The notes beneath the pieces were generated by a model that was not told the DNA's origin, made no database searches, and was given only the letters and a program-made list of their open reading frames with translations. A DNA stretch of 64,000 nucleotides, taken from positions 1-64,000 of IMG/VR virus record IMGVR_UViG_3300043464_001711; one strand, given 5' to 3'. Shown one piece after another: positions 1 to 7,540 of the stretch. This DNA comes from a virus. The number at the start of each line of letters is the position of its first letter. Positions within the stretch are counted from its first letter, which is position 1. Both the position numbers and the translations under genes were made by a program.

Positions 1-173
1 CTACAGGAAAACCAAAAAAAATTAAGACACAGTATCTTGTAGATGCTATGACTTGTACTGAAGCTGAAGCTAGAACACATCAATACCTAAATGGTACTGT
101 ATTAGATTATGAGATTGTATCAGCAGTAAAATCTCAAATTGAGGATGTTATTAAGGTTGAGGTTACAGCTTAA
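1..173 (+). CDS. DUF4494-like protein, 3' end only
   Basis: The frame is open from the left edge to TAA at 171-173, so only the last 56 residues are visible and the start lies outside the window. The stretch with YLVDA followed by TEAEAR resembles the core of DUF4494, a small family of unknown function from Bacteroidota and their phages; this comes from memory of the family. A strong terminator follows directly. The last 15 codons and the terminator recur about 1.16 kb downstream, after the next gene. The family call is moderate; function is unknown. Confidence 0.5.
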   Translation, partial: TGKPKKIKTQYLVDAMTCTEAEARTHQYLNGTVLDYEIVSAVKSQIEDVIKVEVTA

Positions 174-228
174 TCTTTTTTCCAATAAAAAAATTAAAAG
201 ATTCACAGAAATGTGAGTCTTTTTTTTT
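128..228 (+). repeat. 101-bp direct repeat, copy 1
   Basis: Covers the last 15 codons of the DUF4494-like gene, its stop codon and its terminator. It aligns without gaps to 1286-1386 with about six substitutions, two of them in the terminator hairpin. It is the functional copy, because the coding frame upstream is intact. Confidence 0.9.
199..228 (+). terminator. Rho-independent terminator after the DUF4494-like gene
   Basis: Stem AGATTCACA / TGTGAGTCT (one G-T pair) closed by a GAAA loop and followed by nine T. It separates the partial gene from the leucine-rich-repeat gene. Confidence 0.85.
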
Positions 229-232
229 GTGA

Positions 233-241
233 TATATTTAT
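233..241 (+). promoter_or_regulatory. putative phage late promoter (TATATTTAT)
   Basis: Matches the recurrent motif (G/A)ATATTTAT and ends 15 bases before the ATG at 257. It lies directly after the terminator, so the repeat gene forms its own transcription unit. Confidence 0.5.
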
Positions 242-256
242 AAATAAAAAATTGTT

Positions 257-1231
257 ATGAATAAAAAATTAATAAGAGAAATGAGATTCATGATGGAGAG
301 GTTAGAATCCCCTAGAATGACTGATTCAGAAGTTCAGAAAAAATATAAAAAATTAAATGAAACTGATGATTTTGATTTTCTTAGAGATGATATTAATGGT
401 GAAGAGTTAAGAGATTTAATACTTAAAAATGAGTTAACAACCATCCCCTTTGAAAGGGTTGCCGGGGATTTAAATTTGGAAGGTACGAAAATTCAAAATC
501 TTGGCAAACTGAAGAGTGTTGGGGGTGGTTTAAAACTTGAATGGTATAGTGGGATTAAAGATCTCGGTAATTTGGAGATTGTTGGGGGTTATTTAGTTGC
601 GAATCGTTGGCTTACAAATCTCGGTAATTTGGAAAGTGTTGGTAGTCATTTAAATTTGGAAAATACGAAAATTGAAAATCTTGGCAAATTAAAGAATGTT
701 GGGGGTTATTTGAATTTAGCCGGAACATCAATTAAAAGTCTCGGTAACTTGGAGAGTGTTCGTTGGGATTTAAATTTGGAAAATACGAGAATTAAAAGTC
801 TCGGTAATTTGGAGAGTATTGGGGGTGATTTAAATTTGGAAAATACGAGAATTAAAAGTCTCGGTAATTTGGAGAGTATTGGGGGTAATTTATATTTGGA
901 ATACACCAAAATTGAAGACCTCGGTAATTTAAAAAGTGTTGGGGAGGACTTTTTTTCGGTTGATGGGAGAATTAAAAGTCTCGGTAATTTGGAGAGTGTT
1001 GGGGGTCATATTGAATTTGTTGACACCCCAATTGAAGACCTCGGTAATTTAAAAAGTGTTGGGGGTTCTTTTATTTTAGATAGAAGTAGGGCTAAAATTA
1101 AAAGTCTTGGTAATTTAGAGTTTGTTGGGGAGGATTTATATTTGGTTAACACCCCAGTTTCAAAAAATTATTCAAAAGATGAGATAAGACAAATGGTCCG
1201 TGTTAATGGAAATATTTATTTAGAATTTTAA
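257..1231 (+). CDS. leucine-rich-repeat-like protein
   Basis: 324 residues. After an N-terminal region of about 60 residues, the rest is about eleven near-identical repeats of mostly 20 residues with the pattern I-x-x-LGNLxSVGG-x-L-x-L-x-x-T, predicting a curved or beta-solenoid repeat protein suited to binding another protein. The DNA repeat unit is 60 bp, and the units at about 776-835 and 836-895 are almost identical, so expansion is recent. The N-terminus (MNKKLIREMRFMMERLES) resembles the short leaders on several other genes here, although it lacks the (I/L)-x-E site. It is bracketed by direct repeats and looks like an inserted cassette. Partner and function are unknown. Confidence 0.8.
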   Translation: MNKKLIREMRFMMERLESPRMTDSEVQKKYKKLNETDDFDFLRDDINGEELRDLILKNELTTIPFERVAGDLNLEGTKIQNLGKLKSVGGGLKLEWYSGIKDLGNLEIVGGYLVANRWLTNLGNLESVGSHLNLENTKIENLGKLKNVGGYLNLAGTSIKSLGNLESVRWDLNLENTRIKSLGNLESIGGDLNLENTRIKSLGNLESIGGNLYLEYTKIEDLGNLKSVGEDFFSVDGRIKSLGNLESVGGHIEFVDTPIEDLGNLKSVGGSFILDRSRAKIKSLGNLEFVGEDLYLVNTPVSKNYSKDEIRQMVRVNGNIYLEF

Positions 1232-1285
1232 GTAATTAATGATTTAATTGAGTTACCAATTAAAAAGATAAAAAGGTAATAAATA

Positions 1286-1386
1286 AAAATCTCAAATTGA
1301 AGATGTTATTAAGTCTGAGGTTACAGTTTAATCTTTTTTCCAATAAAAAAATTAAAAGATTCACGGAAATGTGGGTCTTTTTTTTT
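1286..1386 (+). repeat. 101-bp direct repeat, copy 2 (orphan gene end)
   Basis: Second copy of 128-228. It encodes a C-terminus like that of the DUF4494-like gene (KSQIEDVIKSEVTV, stop), but no frame leads into it, so it is a leftover 3' end plus terminator. It marks the right border of the segment carrying the leucine-rich-repeat gene. Confidence 0.9.
1357..1386. terminator. bidirectional terminator (second copy)
   Basis: Stem AGATTCAC / GTGGGTCT with two G-T pairs and a T-tract at 1378-1386. On the minus strand the hairpin is followed by a T-rich run, so it can also end the SprT-like gene, whose stop codon (1385-1387) lies at its edge. Confidence 0.75.
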
Positions 1387-1813
1387 AATCCCTATATTTT
1401 TCAGGTAAACCTACTTTATCTGCTATCTTATCAAATAAACCACCATGTTCTTTTGAATGTGATATATTTTTTCCGACAGCCGCATGAATCAATTCATGTG
1501 TTATTACCCATCTAAGATATTCGATATCATCTAAGGCTTTTGATTTAATACCCATCATACCATTTTTACCTTTACTTGGGTGGTCAAATCCGGCTATCTT
1601 ACCATCAATTATATTATCATCTATTTTAATTTCTATTGTAGGCAAATCTAATTCTTTACCTGTTACTTCTAGGTAAGCGTTTTTTATTTTTTTTTCAATA
1701 GAGTTTTTAAGTGATTTAATTTTTTCTAAATCCCCTATTTCTTTATTTAAATGGGGGTTTTTTACTTTTTCAGAAATAATTTCTTTAATAATATCAGATA
1801 AAATATAATTCAT
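1385..1813 (-). CDS. SprT-like zinc metallopeptidase domain protein
   Basis: 142 residues. The zinc-protease motif HELIH is at residues 106-110, followed by EHGGLF at 122-127, whose His123 would be the third zinc ligand, as in SprT/Spartan-type domains (H-E-x-x-H, then H-G-x-x-F). The domain is short, as in other phage versions. Cellular relatives cleave proteins crosslinked to DNA; a similar phage role is only inference. The N-terminus (MNYILSDIIKEIISEK) matches the proposed head-targeting leader. A late-type motif lies 5 bases upstream. The motif call is firm; substrate is unknown. Confidence 0.72.
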   Translation of the reverse strand: MNYILSDIIKEIISEKVKNPHLNKEIGDLEKIKSLKNSIEKKIKNAYLEVTGKELDLPTIEIKIDDNIIDGKIAGFDHPSKGKNGMMGIKSKALDDIEYLRWVITHELIHAAVGKNISHSKEHGGLFDKIADKVGLPEKYRD

Positions 1814-1818
1814 ATAAA

Positions 1819-1827
1819 ATAAATATC
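1819..1827 (-). promoter_or_regulatory. putative phage late promoter (GATATTTAT)
   Basis: Exact match to the motif on the minus strand, with an unusually short gap of 5 bases to the start codon at 1813. The transcript would be almost leaderless. Confidence 0.45.
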
Positions 1828-1878
1828 AAAACTTTTTAAAGAATCTTTTAAAAAAATAAGTCTTTTCCACACTTATAA

Positions 1879-1920
1879 CATATTTATTTGAAAAACACGC
1901 TTTTTAATGCGCTGTTTTTT
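1879..1920 (+). promoter_or_regulatory. late promoter and structured leader before the scaffold gene
   Basis: CATATTTAT at 1879-1887 matches the late motif. A hairpin follows at 1891-1919 (arms AAAAACACGC and GCGCTGTTTTT, one bulged C), 30-60 bases before the ATG at 1951. The long structured leader differs from the 12-18-base leaders of other late genes; it may protect the capsid mRNA or act as an attenuator. Confidence 0.45.
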
Positions 1921-1950
1921 CAATAATAACAACCAAAAAAACAAAAAAAA

Positions 1951-3183
1951 ATGGCTGAAAAAAGAAAGTCTATCATCGACGAAGCTTTTATGGAAGCAGA
2001 AAGTATCGACAAAGCTTTCAAAGCCAACGCGAAAGAAATACTGGCTCAAACAATGAGTTCAGAAATTGAGGAAATGGTAAAAGAATCTTTAAAAGAAGAT
2101 TGGAAAGGCTTAGAAGAAGACGAAGATGAAGAAGAAATTGAAGATCTAGAGTTTGATGACTCTGATTTAGCTAGCTTAGACGCTGGTGACGACCTTGACT
2201 TAGACCTTGGGGATGATGAAGAAGGGGATGACCTTGATTTTGACCTTGGAGATGACGAGGACGAAGATGTTGTTGTTCATGACCTTACTGATGCTAATGA
2301 CGAAGAAGTTGTAAACGTGTTCAAAAAAATGAGCCCTGAAGATGAAATCGAAGTGGTACAAGATGGTAATAACATTGACATCAAAGACAACGCAACTGGT
2401 GCTGAGTACAGAATAGAACTTGGTGGTGAATCTTATGAAAGTGAAGATGAATCTGATTTTGAACTTGAACTTGATGGTGAAAGTGAATACGAAATGGAAG
2501 ATGAACTTGACATGGAAGATGATGAAGAAAACATGGGAGAAGGTGTTATTTACGAAATCCATTTAGATGAGGAGGATGACATGAGTTACATGGATGATAA
2601 CATGGATGATAACATGGATGATGTTAAAGAAGCTTCTCGTACATTAGGTGCTGGTAGAAGATTTGGTAAAAAAGGTTTAGATAAACCAAAAGCTGCTCCA
2701 CGTCACTTAAGTCAAAATGAATCTACAACACCAAGAGTTTCCGGTTTAATTAACGAAAACAAAGTTCTAAAAGAAACAATTAGTTCTATAAAATCTGAAA
2801 ATGAAACTTTAAAAGAAGACTACAATAAAATGGTAGACGCTCTTAAAGAATTCAGAAATAAATTAAACGAGGTAGCGGTATTTAACAGCAACCTTACTTA
2901 CACTGTAAGATTGTTCACCGAACATTCAACTACTAAAGACGAAAAGGTTGATATCATCAAAAGATTTGATGAAGCGGGATCTCTTAAAGAATCTAAAAAC
3001 ATTTACAAAAATCTAGTTAAAGAAATCTCTAAGACAAAAGCCCCAATCAAAGAATCGATTGAAAACAAAATCAATGAGACTAAAGGTAGTGGTTCAGCAA
3101 CACAAATTACAGAATCAAAAGTTTATGTAAATCCTGAGTTTGAAAAAATGAAACAACTTTGGAGTTACGATTATAAAAAATAA
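1951..3183 (+). CDS. prohead scaffold/core protein, gp22-like
   Basis: 410 residues directly upstream of the capsid gene, the place of gene 22 in T4. The protein is extremely acidic: long Asp/Glu runs at about residues 50-115 and 160-225, then a Lys-rich, helical and probably coiled-coil part (about 260-390). That composition fits an assembly core that is later degraded. An I-D-E triplet at residues 9-11 fits the T4 prohead protease rule of (I/L)-x-E. The C-terminal tail (PEFEKMKQLW) may contact the shell. The role is inferred from position and composition, since scaffolds diverge strongly. Confidence 0.7.
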   Translation: MAEKRKSIIDEAFMEAESIDKAFKANAKEILAQTMSSEIEEMVKESLKEDWKGLEEDEDEEEIEDLEFDDSDLASLDAGDDLDLDLGDDEEGDDLDFDLGDDEDEDVVVHDLTDANDEEVVNVFKKMSPEDEIEVVQDGNNIDIKDNATGAEYRIELGGESYESEDESDFELELDGESEYEMEDELDMEDDEENMGEGVIYEIHLDEEDDMSYMDDNMDDNMDDVKEASRTLGAGRRFGKKGLDKPKAAPRHLSQNESTTPRVSGLINENKVLKETISSIKSENETLKEDYNKMVDALKEFRNKLNEVAVFNSNLTYTVRLFTEHSTTKDEKVDIIKRFDEAGSLKESKNIYKNLVKEISKTKAPIKESIENKINETKGSGSATQITESKVYVNPEFEKMKQLWSYDYKK

Positions 3184-3211
3184 AAATAACAAAAATTAAA
3201 ACAAAAAAAAA

Positions 3212-5020
3212 ATGGGATATTTATTAAAATCTGGTGAGGTTGGAAATATCGGATTGAAGCACCAAAAAGCTATCCGTGAGGCAACTGTAAATAAGTGGGG
3301 TGACCTAGGATTCCTAGAAGGACTAGACGGCCACGTAAGAGAGAACATCGCTTTGTTATATGAAAACCAAGCATCTGTTCTTATCAATGAGACAACTGAC
3401 ACTGCTGGTGGAGCATCTACTGGTTCTTTCGAAACTGTAGTTTTCCCTATCGTTAGACGTGTATTCTCTAAATTATTAGCTAACGACATCGTGTCTGTAC
3501 AAGCTTTGAACTTACCTATCGGTAAATTGTTCTACTTTGTACCTAAAATTTCTGAAAGAATTGAAACTGCTGGTTTTGCTTCTGGTGGTACTAATCAGAC
3601 AGCTTCACACGGCGAACCAATCGTTACAACTTGTCTTTCTGACGCTTCTTGTAGTGAAACAACTTATAGCTCATGTGCTAAAAATCTTTATGACAGATTT
3701 TACAATGATGGTTTATACGACCAATCAAAAGGTAAAATTACTTTAGTTGTAACAAACGGTACTCCAGTTATTTGGTCGGCTTGTACAGGTGGTGGAAGTG
3801 AATTCGGTCCTGGTGTTACAGCATTTGCTGGTGACGGTTCTGTTAGAACTCAAATTCTTAAATTAATAGGATTTGAAAACGCTGGTCAAGGTAGACTTTT
3901 AGGTCCTGATGGAAATGAAATGGATACTGAAGAATTTTTAGCTTCTTTAGCTGTTACACCTACAGGTACACTTAAAGATAAAGATGGTAAAGTTATTTAC
4001 GCTCCAGGTGATGAAGTTCCTGTAAGAGTTGTAACACAAAGATATGGTAAGGCTATCGCTAGTTACAGTGATATCTGTACAAATGACGGTGTAATGTATC
4101 TTGAAGTAGATTTAACTCACCCTGTATGTGTTGAGTGTGGTGATGGTACTTTTGATGGTTATATCGGAGCTCAATCTGGTACTACAACTATCGTACCTGG
4201 AGCTGGTGTAGCTGATTTAGGTGGTGTAGGTTTCGCTATTACTTATAGAAGATACGCTGACTTAGAACTTGAATCTCAAATGGGTGAAGTTTCTTTCGAA
4301 TTAGATTCTGTAACTGTATCTGTAACTGAAAGAAAACTAAGAGCTACTTGGACTCCTGAATTAGCACAAGACGTTAGTGCATTCCACAACATCGACGCTG
4401 AAGCTGAATTGACAGCATTACTTTCTGAGCAAGTTGCAGCAGAAATTGACCGTGAAATCTTACGTGACTTACGTAAAGGTGCAGCATGGCAATTACGTTG
4501 GGATTACAACGGATGGAAGAGATTGTCTCAAACAACTTCTTACACTCAAAAAGACTGGAATCAAACGTTGATCACAGCTATCAACCAAATTTCAGCACAA
4601 ATTCACAAATCTACACTTAGAGGTGGAGCTAACTTCGTAGTAGTATCTTCTGAAGTATCAGCTATTTTTGATGATTTAGAGTACTTCCACGTATCTAACG
4701 CTTCTCCTGAGCAAGATCAGTATAACATGGGTATCGAAAGAGTAGGTTCACTTTCAGGAAGATATACTATCTACCGTGACCCTTACGCACCAGCGTACTC
4801 AGTGTTAATCGGACACAAAGGTAAATCATTGTTAGATACAGGTTACATCTACGCTCCGTATGTACCTCTACAATTGACTCCTACAATGTACAATCCATTT
4901 AACTTTGTACCTGTTAAAGGTATCATGACTCGTTACGCGAAAAAAATGGTTAATAACAGGTTCTACGGACATATCCGTGTGGATGGTTTACGTACATTTG
5001 ATGTTAGAGAACTACGTTAA
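3212..5020 (+). CDS. 23: major capsid protein, gp23-like
   Basis: 602 residues, the main shell protein. The N-terminal region (KWG at 28-30, then ENQASVLINE and VVFPIVRR) and the C-terminal half (VTERKLRATWTPELAQD at about 370, then HNIDAEAEL) match the T4 gp23 family. L-I-N-E at 57-60 fits the family's maturation cleavage, predicted after Glu60. Between about 120 and 340 lies an insertion with seven cysteines (141, 147, 155, 191, 289, 306, 309), longer than the T4 insertion domain, probably exposed on the capsomer. C-ending codons are commoner than in neighbouring genes, as expected for high expression. A terminator follows. Confidence 0.93.
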   Translation: MGYLLKSGEVGNIGLKHQKAIREATVNKWGDLGFLEGLDGHVRENIALLYENQASVLINETTDTAGGASTGSFETVVFPIVRRVFSKLLANDIVSVQALNLPIGKLFYFVPKISERIETAGFASGGTNQTASHGEPIVTTCLSDASCSETTYSSCAKNLYDRFYNDGLYDQSKGKITLVVTNGTPVIWSACTGGGSEFGPGVTAFAGDGSVRTQILKLIGFENAGQGRLLGPDGNEMDTEEFLASLAVTPTGTLKDKDGKVIYAPGDEVPVRVVTQRYGKAIASYSDICTNDGVMYLEVDLTHPVCVECGDGTFDGYIGAQSGTTTIVPGAGVADLGGVGFAITYRRYADLELESQMGEVSFELDSVTVSVTERKLRATWTPELAQDVSAFHNIDAEAELTALLSEQVAAEIDREILRDLRKGAAWQLRWDYNGWKRLSQTTSYTQKDWNQTLITAINQISAQIHKSTLRGGANFVVVSSEVSAIFDDLEYFHVSNASPEQDQYNMGIERVGSLSGRYTIYRDPYAPAYSVLIGHKGKSLLDTGYIYAPYVPLQLTPTMYNPFNFVPVKGIMTRYAKKMVNNRFYGHIRVDGLRTFDVRELR

Positions 5021-5051
5021 TTTAACGTAAAAACTAATATTTAAACTCTAA

Positions 5052-5078
5052 AGAGGGACTTAGGTCCCTCTTTTTTTT
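5052..5078 (+). terminator. Rho-independent terminator after the capsid gene
   Basis: Perfect 8-bp stem AGAGGGAC / GTCCCTCT with a TTAG loop, followed by eight T. It closes the scaffold-capsid transcript. Confidence 0.92.
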
Positions 5079-5110
5079 ATGTGTATTATTTAAATTTTAG
5101 ATAATATGGT

Positions 5111-5119
5111 TATATTTAT
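5111..5119 (+). promoter_or_regulatory. putative phage late promoter (TATATTTAT)
   Basis: Ends 18 bases before the ATG at 5138 and lies just after the capsid terminator, giving the HNH fusion gene its own promoter. Confidence 0.5.
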
Positions 5120-5137
5120 TTATAAACATAAGATAAT

Positions 5138-6553
5138 ATGGCTAGAAAAATAATTATACCTGAAAAAGATATTAAAGAAATAATTAGATTATATACTGAA
5201 GAACTAGTTGGTACCCCCACATTAAGTAAAATGTTTAATTATCATAAATCTATAATTAATAGAACATTAAAAGAAAATGATATTAATTTAGACACACCAG
5301 GTAGACGTTATCTAGGTGGTAAAAAAGTTTCTGATTCTAAATACTATAAAAAAAATAAAAATACAATATTAGAAAGAACTAGTGAATGGGCTAAAGATAA
5401 TAGGCCTCATCTTAGAGAATATCATACTAAATGGAGAGAAAAAAATAAAGAAATTCTAAATAAAAGAAAAAGAGAATATGAGAAAAATAAAAAAGATTCC
5501 GACCCAAAATATAAACTAAGTTCTTATACTCGTACAGCAATATATACTTGTTTAAAAGAACGTAACATTAAAAAATATAATAAAACTTTTAATTTGTTAC
5601 CATACACATTAGAAGATTTAATGTATCACTTAGAAAAACAATTTTCTAATGGTATGTCATGGGACAATTATGGTGAATGGCATGTAGACCACATAAAACC
5701 TATGTCTAGTTTTGATATGATAGAAGAGGGTGATAAAGAATTTTTAGAATGTTGGTCATTAAAAAATTTAAGACCTTTATGGGGTGAAGAAAATTTATCA
5801 AAAGGTAGTAAAATATTAGCACACCAATACAGAATAAGAATAGAAAAGGAAATAGAAGAAAAAGAAAAAATTAATTTTGATTATACAAAAGCCACTTTAA
5901 AAAATTGTATAGTAAAACCAATAAATAGATATCTGTGTGAAAAAATTATAAAAGAATATGAATGGTTAGGGTATTTACCTAAATACACAAAATATTATTT
6001 TGGTATATTTTTTAATATAGATAATGAGGAGGTTTTGGGAGGCGTTGTTGCTTATCAACCAGAATATGGTGATAATATAGGTGTATGGGATAAATATGGT
6101 TTTACCGGTAAAATAATACAATTAAGTCGTGGTGTTTGTTTGTGGTGGACACCAAAAAATTCAGCTTCATTTATGATTTCAAAAACACTTAATTGGCTTA
6201 AAAATAATACTGAATATGAAATTGTTTCAGCCACTACTGACCCTAATGCTGGTGAAATAGGTACGATATACCAATCATTGGGTTGGCATTATGTTGGTTG
6301 TATGGATGGTAATAAGAAAAAAAATGGTGAGGAAATTATTAGATATGGATATAAAATTGATGGTAAAATATATAATCAGAGACATATAAGAAAAATGATT
6401 GGTACCGCTAAAAAAGAAGAAGTTCTAAAACATTTTCCTAATGTAATAATTTTTAATTCAGGTAGAAAAAGAAGGTATTTTAAATTTATTAAAAATGAGT
6501 TTATACATAAAACAACAATATCAAATATGATTAAAAATTACCCTAAAAGATAA
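5138..6553 (+). CDS. HNH endonuclease fused to a Mom-like GNAT-fold domain
   Basis: 471 residues. Residues 1-60 look like a helix-turn-helix; 60-125 are basic and helical. An HNH nuclease core spans about 150-225 (WHVDHIKP at 181-188, then LKNLRPLW and EENLSKGSK with the expected Asn residues). Residues 258-400 (YEWLG, YYFGIFF, VLGGVVAYQ, LSRGVCLWW) resemble the acetyltransferase-like fold of phage Mom-type DNA modification proteins. The C-terminal 60 residues are basic. Sitting alone between the capsid gene and the next cluster with its own promoter, it looks like a mobile homing-endonuclease gene. HNH is solid; the Mom-like call is by pattern and less sure. Confidence 0.7.
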   Translation: MARKIIIPEKDIKEIIRLYTEELVGTPTLSKMFNYHKSIINRTLKENDINLDTPGRRYLGGKKVSDSKYYKKNKNTILERTSEWAKDNRPHLREYHTKWREKNKEILNKRKREYEKNKKDSDPKYKLSSYTRTAIYTCLKERNIKKYNKTFNLLPYTLEDLMYHLEKQFSNGMSWDNYGEWHVDHIKPMSSFDMIEEGDKEFLECWSLKNLRPLWGEENLSKGSKILAHQYRIRIEKEIEEKEKINFDYTKATLKNCIVKPINRYLCEKIIKEYEWLGYLPKYTKYYFGIFFNIDNEEVLGGVVAYQPEYGDNIGVWDKYGFTGKIIQLSRGVCLWWTPKNSASFMISKTLNWLKNNTEYEIVSATTDPNAGEIGTIYQSLGWHYVGCMDGNKKKNGEEIIRYGYKIDGKIYNQRHIRKMIGTAKKEEVLKHFPNVIIFNSGRKRRYFKFIKNEFIHKTTISNMIKNYPKR

Positions 6554-6556
6554 TTT

Positions 6557-7009
6557 TTACTTAAAATTATGTGTTAATTTTTTATTACAAGAATTAAAAT
6601 CATAACAACGTATATCATCCATTTTAGCGGAAAAAATTTCATTAGTCTCAACACATTTTACTGAATGGGTAAAATCATCACCCACTTCTATAATTTTAAA
6701 TTCTTTTCCAATAAGATAATCGTGTATTGATTTGAATCCTAATGGGTCTCTTTTAAGAATGAATTTATTACCGACTGTTAAATAATTATTTTGTAACATC
6801 AAAGTTAAAAGTGATTTTAATTCGTCATGTTCTGATTTAAGTCTATTTAATTCATGTTCCTTTTCCCAAAAAGAAATAGCTAATTTTGATTTTTGATGAG
6901 CAGCATCTCTATGTAATTTTTTAAAATGTTTAAGTTCTTTTACAAGATTATAAATAATCAATACAAAAGTTACATTAAAAAATAAAAATATAAGTGAAAA
7001 TAAAATCAT
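6557..7009 (-). CDS. membrane-anchored coiled-coil protein
   Basis: 150 residues. One hydrophobic segment at about 2-22 is followed by charged helical sequence (25-70, probable coiled coil) and a compact C-terminal part (about 75-140) that could be a small beta domain. The topology suggests an inner-membrane anchor with a cytoplasmic tail. Its start overlaps the stop of the upstream gene by four bases (ATGA), so translation is probably coupled. It ends 3 bases from the convergent HNH gene with no terminator between. No family recognised. Confidence 0.6.
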   Translation of the reverse strand: MILFSLIFLFFNVTFVLIIYNLVKELKHFKKLHRDAAHQKSKLAISFWEKEHELNRLKSEHDELKSLLTLMLQNNYLTVGNKFILKRDPLGFKSIHDYLIGKEFKIIEVGDDFTHSVKCVETNEIFSAKMDDIRCYDFNSCNKKLTHNFK

Positions 7010-7317
7010 TCTACATTAATATTTCTTTCGTTCATTACCTCCATTACAGCTTCTCTAACAATATCTCTTACCCTATCTTCTGTTACTATTTCTTGGTCAT
7101 AATAGGTAATTCTATCTTCGTCTACTCTAAAAATATTATCTCCTTGGTGATTATGTAAAACCATATGTGGCCTAAAATTTGTGGTGGTATAATTATTATC
7201 AACTAAAACAGTGGTAATGGTATCCACATTTAAAATATTAGTATTAAATGGTATTTCATATTGTAAAATGGGTCCACCAGTTAAAAAATTGTGTTTTTGT
7301 ATTTGTTTTCTTATCAT
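7006..7317 (-). CDS. hypothetical protein
   Basis: 103 residues. A beta-rich first part (about 15-80, with PHMVLHNHQG) is followed by an acidic helix ending in VRDIVREAVMEVMNER. It overlaps the downstream membrane-protein gene by four bases. A terminator lies just upstream at 7339-7360, so it starts a new unit, but neither promoter motif is clear before it. No family recognised. Confidence 0.55.
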   Translation of the reverse strand: MIRKQIQKHNFLTGGPILQYEIPFNTNILNVDTITTVLVDNNYTTTNFRPHMVLHNHQGDNIFRVDEDRITYYDQEIVTEDRVRDIVREAVMEVMNERNINVE

Positions 7318-7338
7318 ACATAAAATATATAATAAATA

Positions 7339-7360
7339 AGGGGTTAATTAAACCCCTTTT
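7339..7360 (-). terminator. hairpin terminator at the end of the early minus operon
   Basis: Stem AGGGGTT / AACCCCT with a 5-base loop. It lies 3 bases after the stop of the 58-residue gene. On the minus strand it is followed by an AT-rich tract with an imperfect U-run. Confidence 0.7.
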
Positions 7361-7362
7361 AT

Positions 7363-7539
7363 TTACTTCTTGAAAACCTCCAAATAATTAATGGCATAAG
7401 ACCTAACCTTTTCACCCAAATCATAATCATTTGGATTTTCAAGAACCAATTCTTTAATGTGATTAATCATATTATCATAAACATCAATCAAATCACCTAT
7501 AGAATTAACATTTTTTATATCTGATTTTAAGTTCTCCAT
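7363..7539 (-). CDS. small hypothetical protein, 58 residues
   Basis: ATG at 7537-7539 and TAA at 7363-7365. Its start lies one base after the stop of the upstream gene, so the two form one operon read from the host-type promoter at 8314-8344. The protein is acidic and helical, beginning MENLKSDIKNVNSIGDLIDV. The tight spacing and the terminator just behind it support a real gene. No family recognised. Confidence 0.65.
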   Translation of the reverse strand: MENLKSDIKNVNSIGDLIDVYDNMINHIKELVLENPNDYDLGEKVRSYAINYLEVFKK

Positions 7540-7540
7540 A

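Noticed and set aside
239-246. TATAAATA matches as T4-type late promoters
   Set aside because: They occur mainly as part of, or in the opposite orientation to, the ATATTTAT motif; orientation relative to genes favours the latter. In a genome this AT-rich, single matches are weak.
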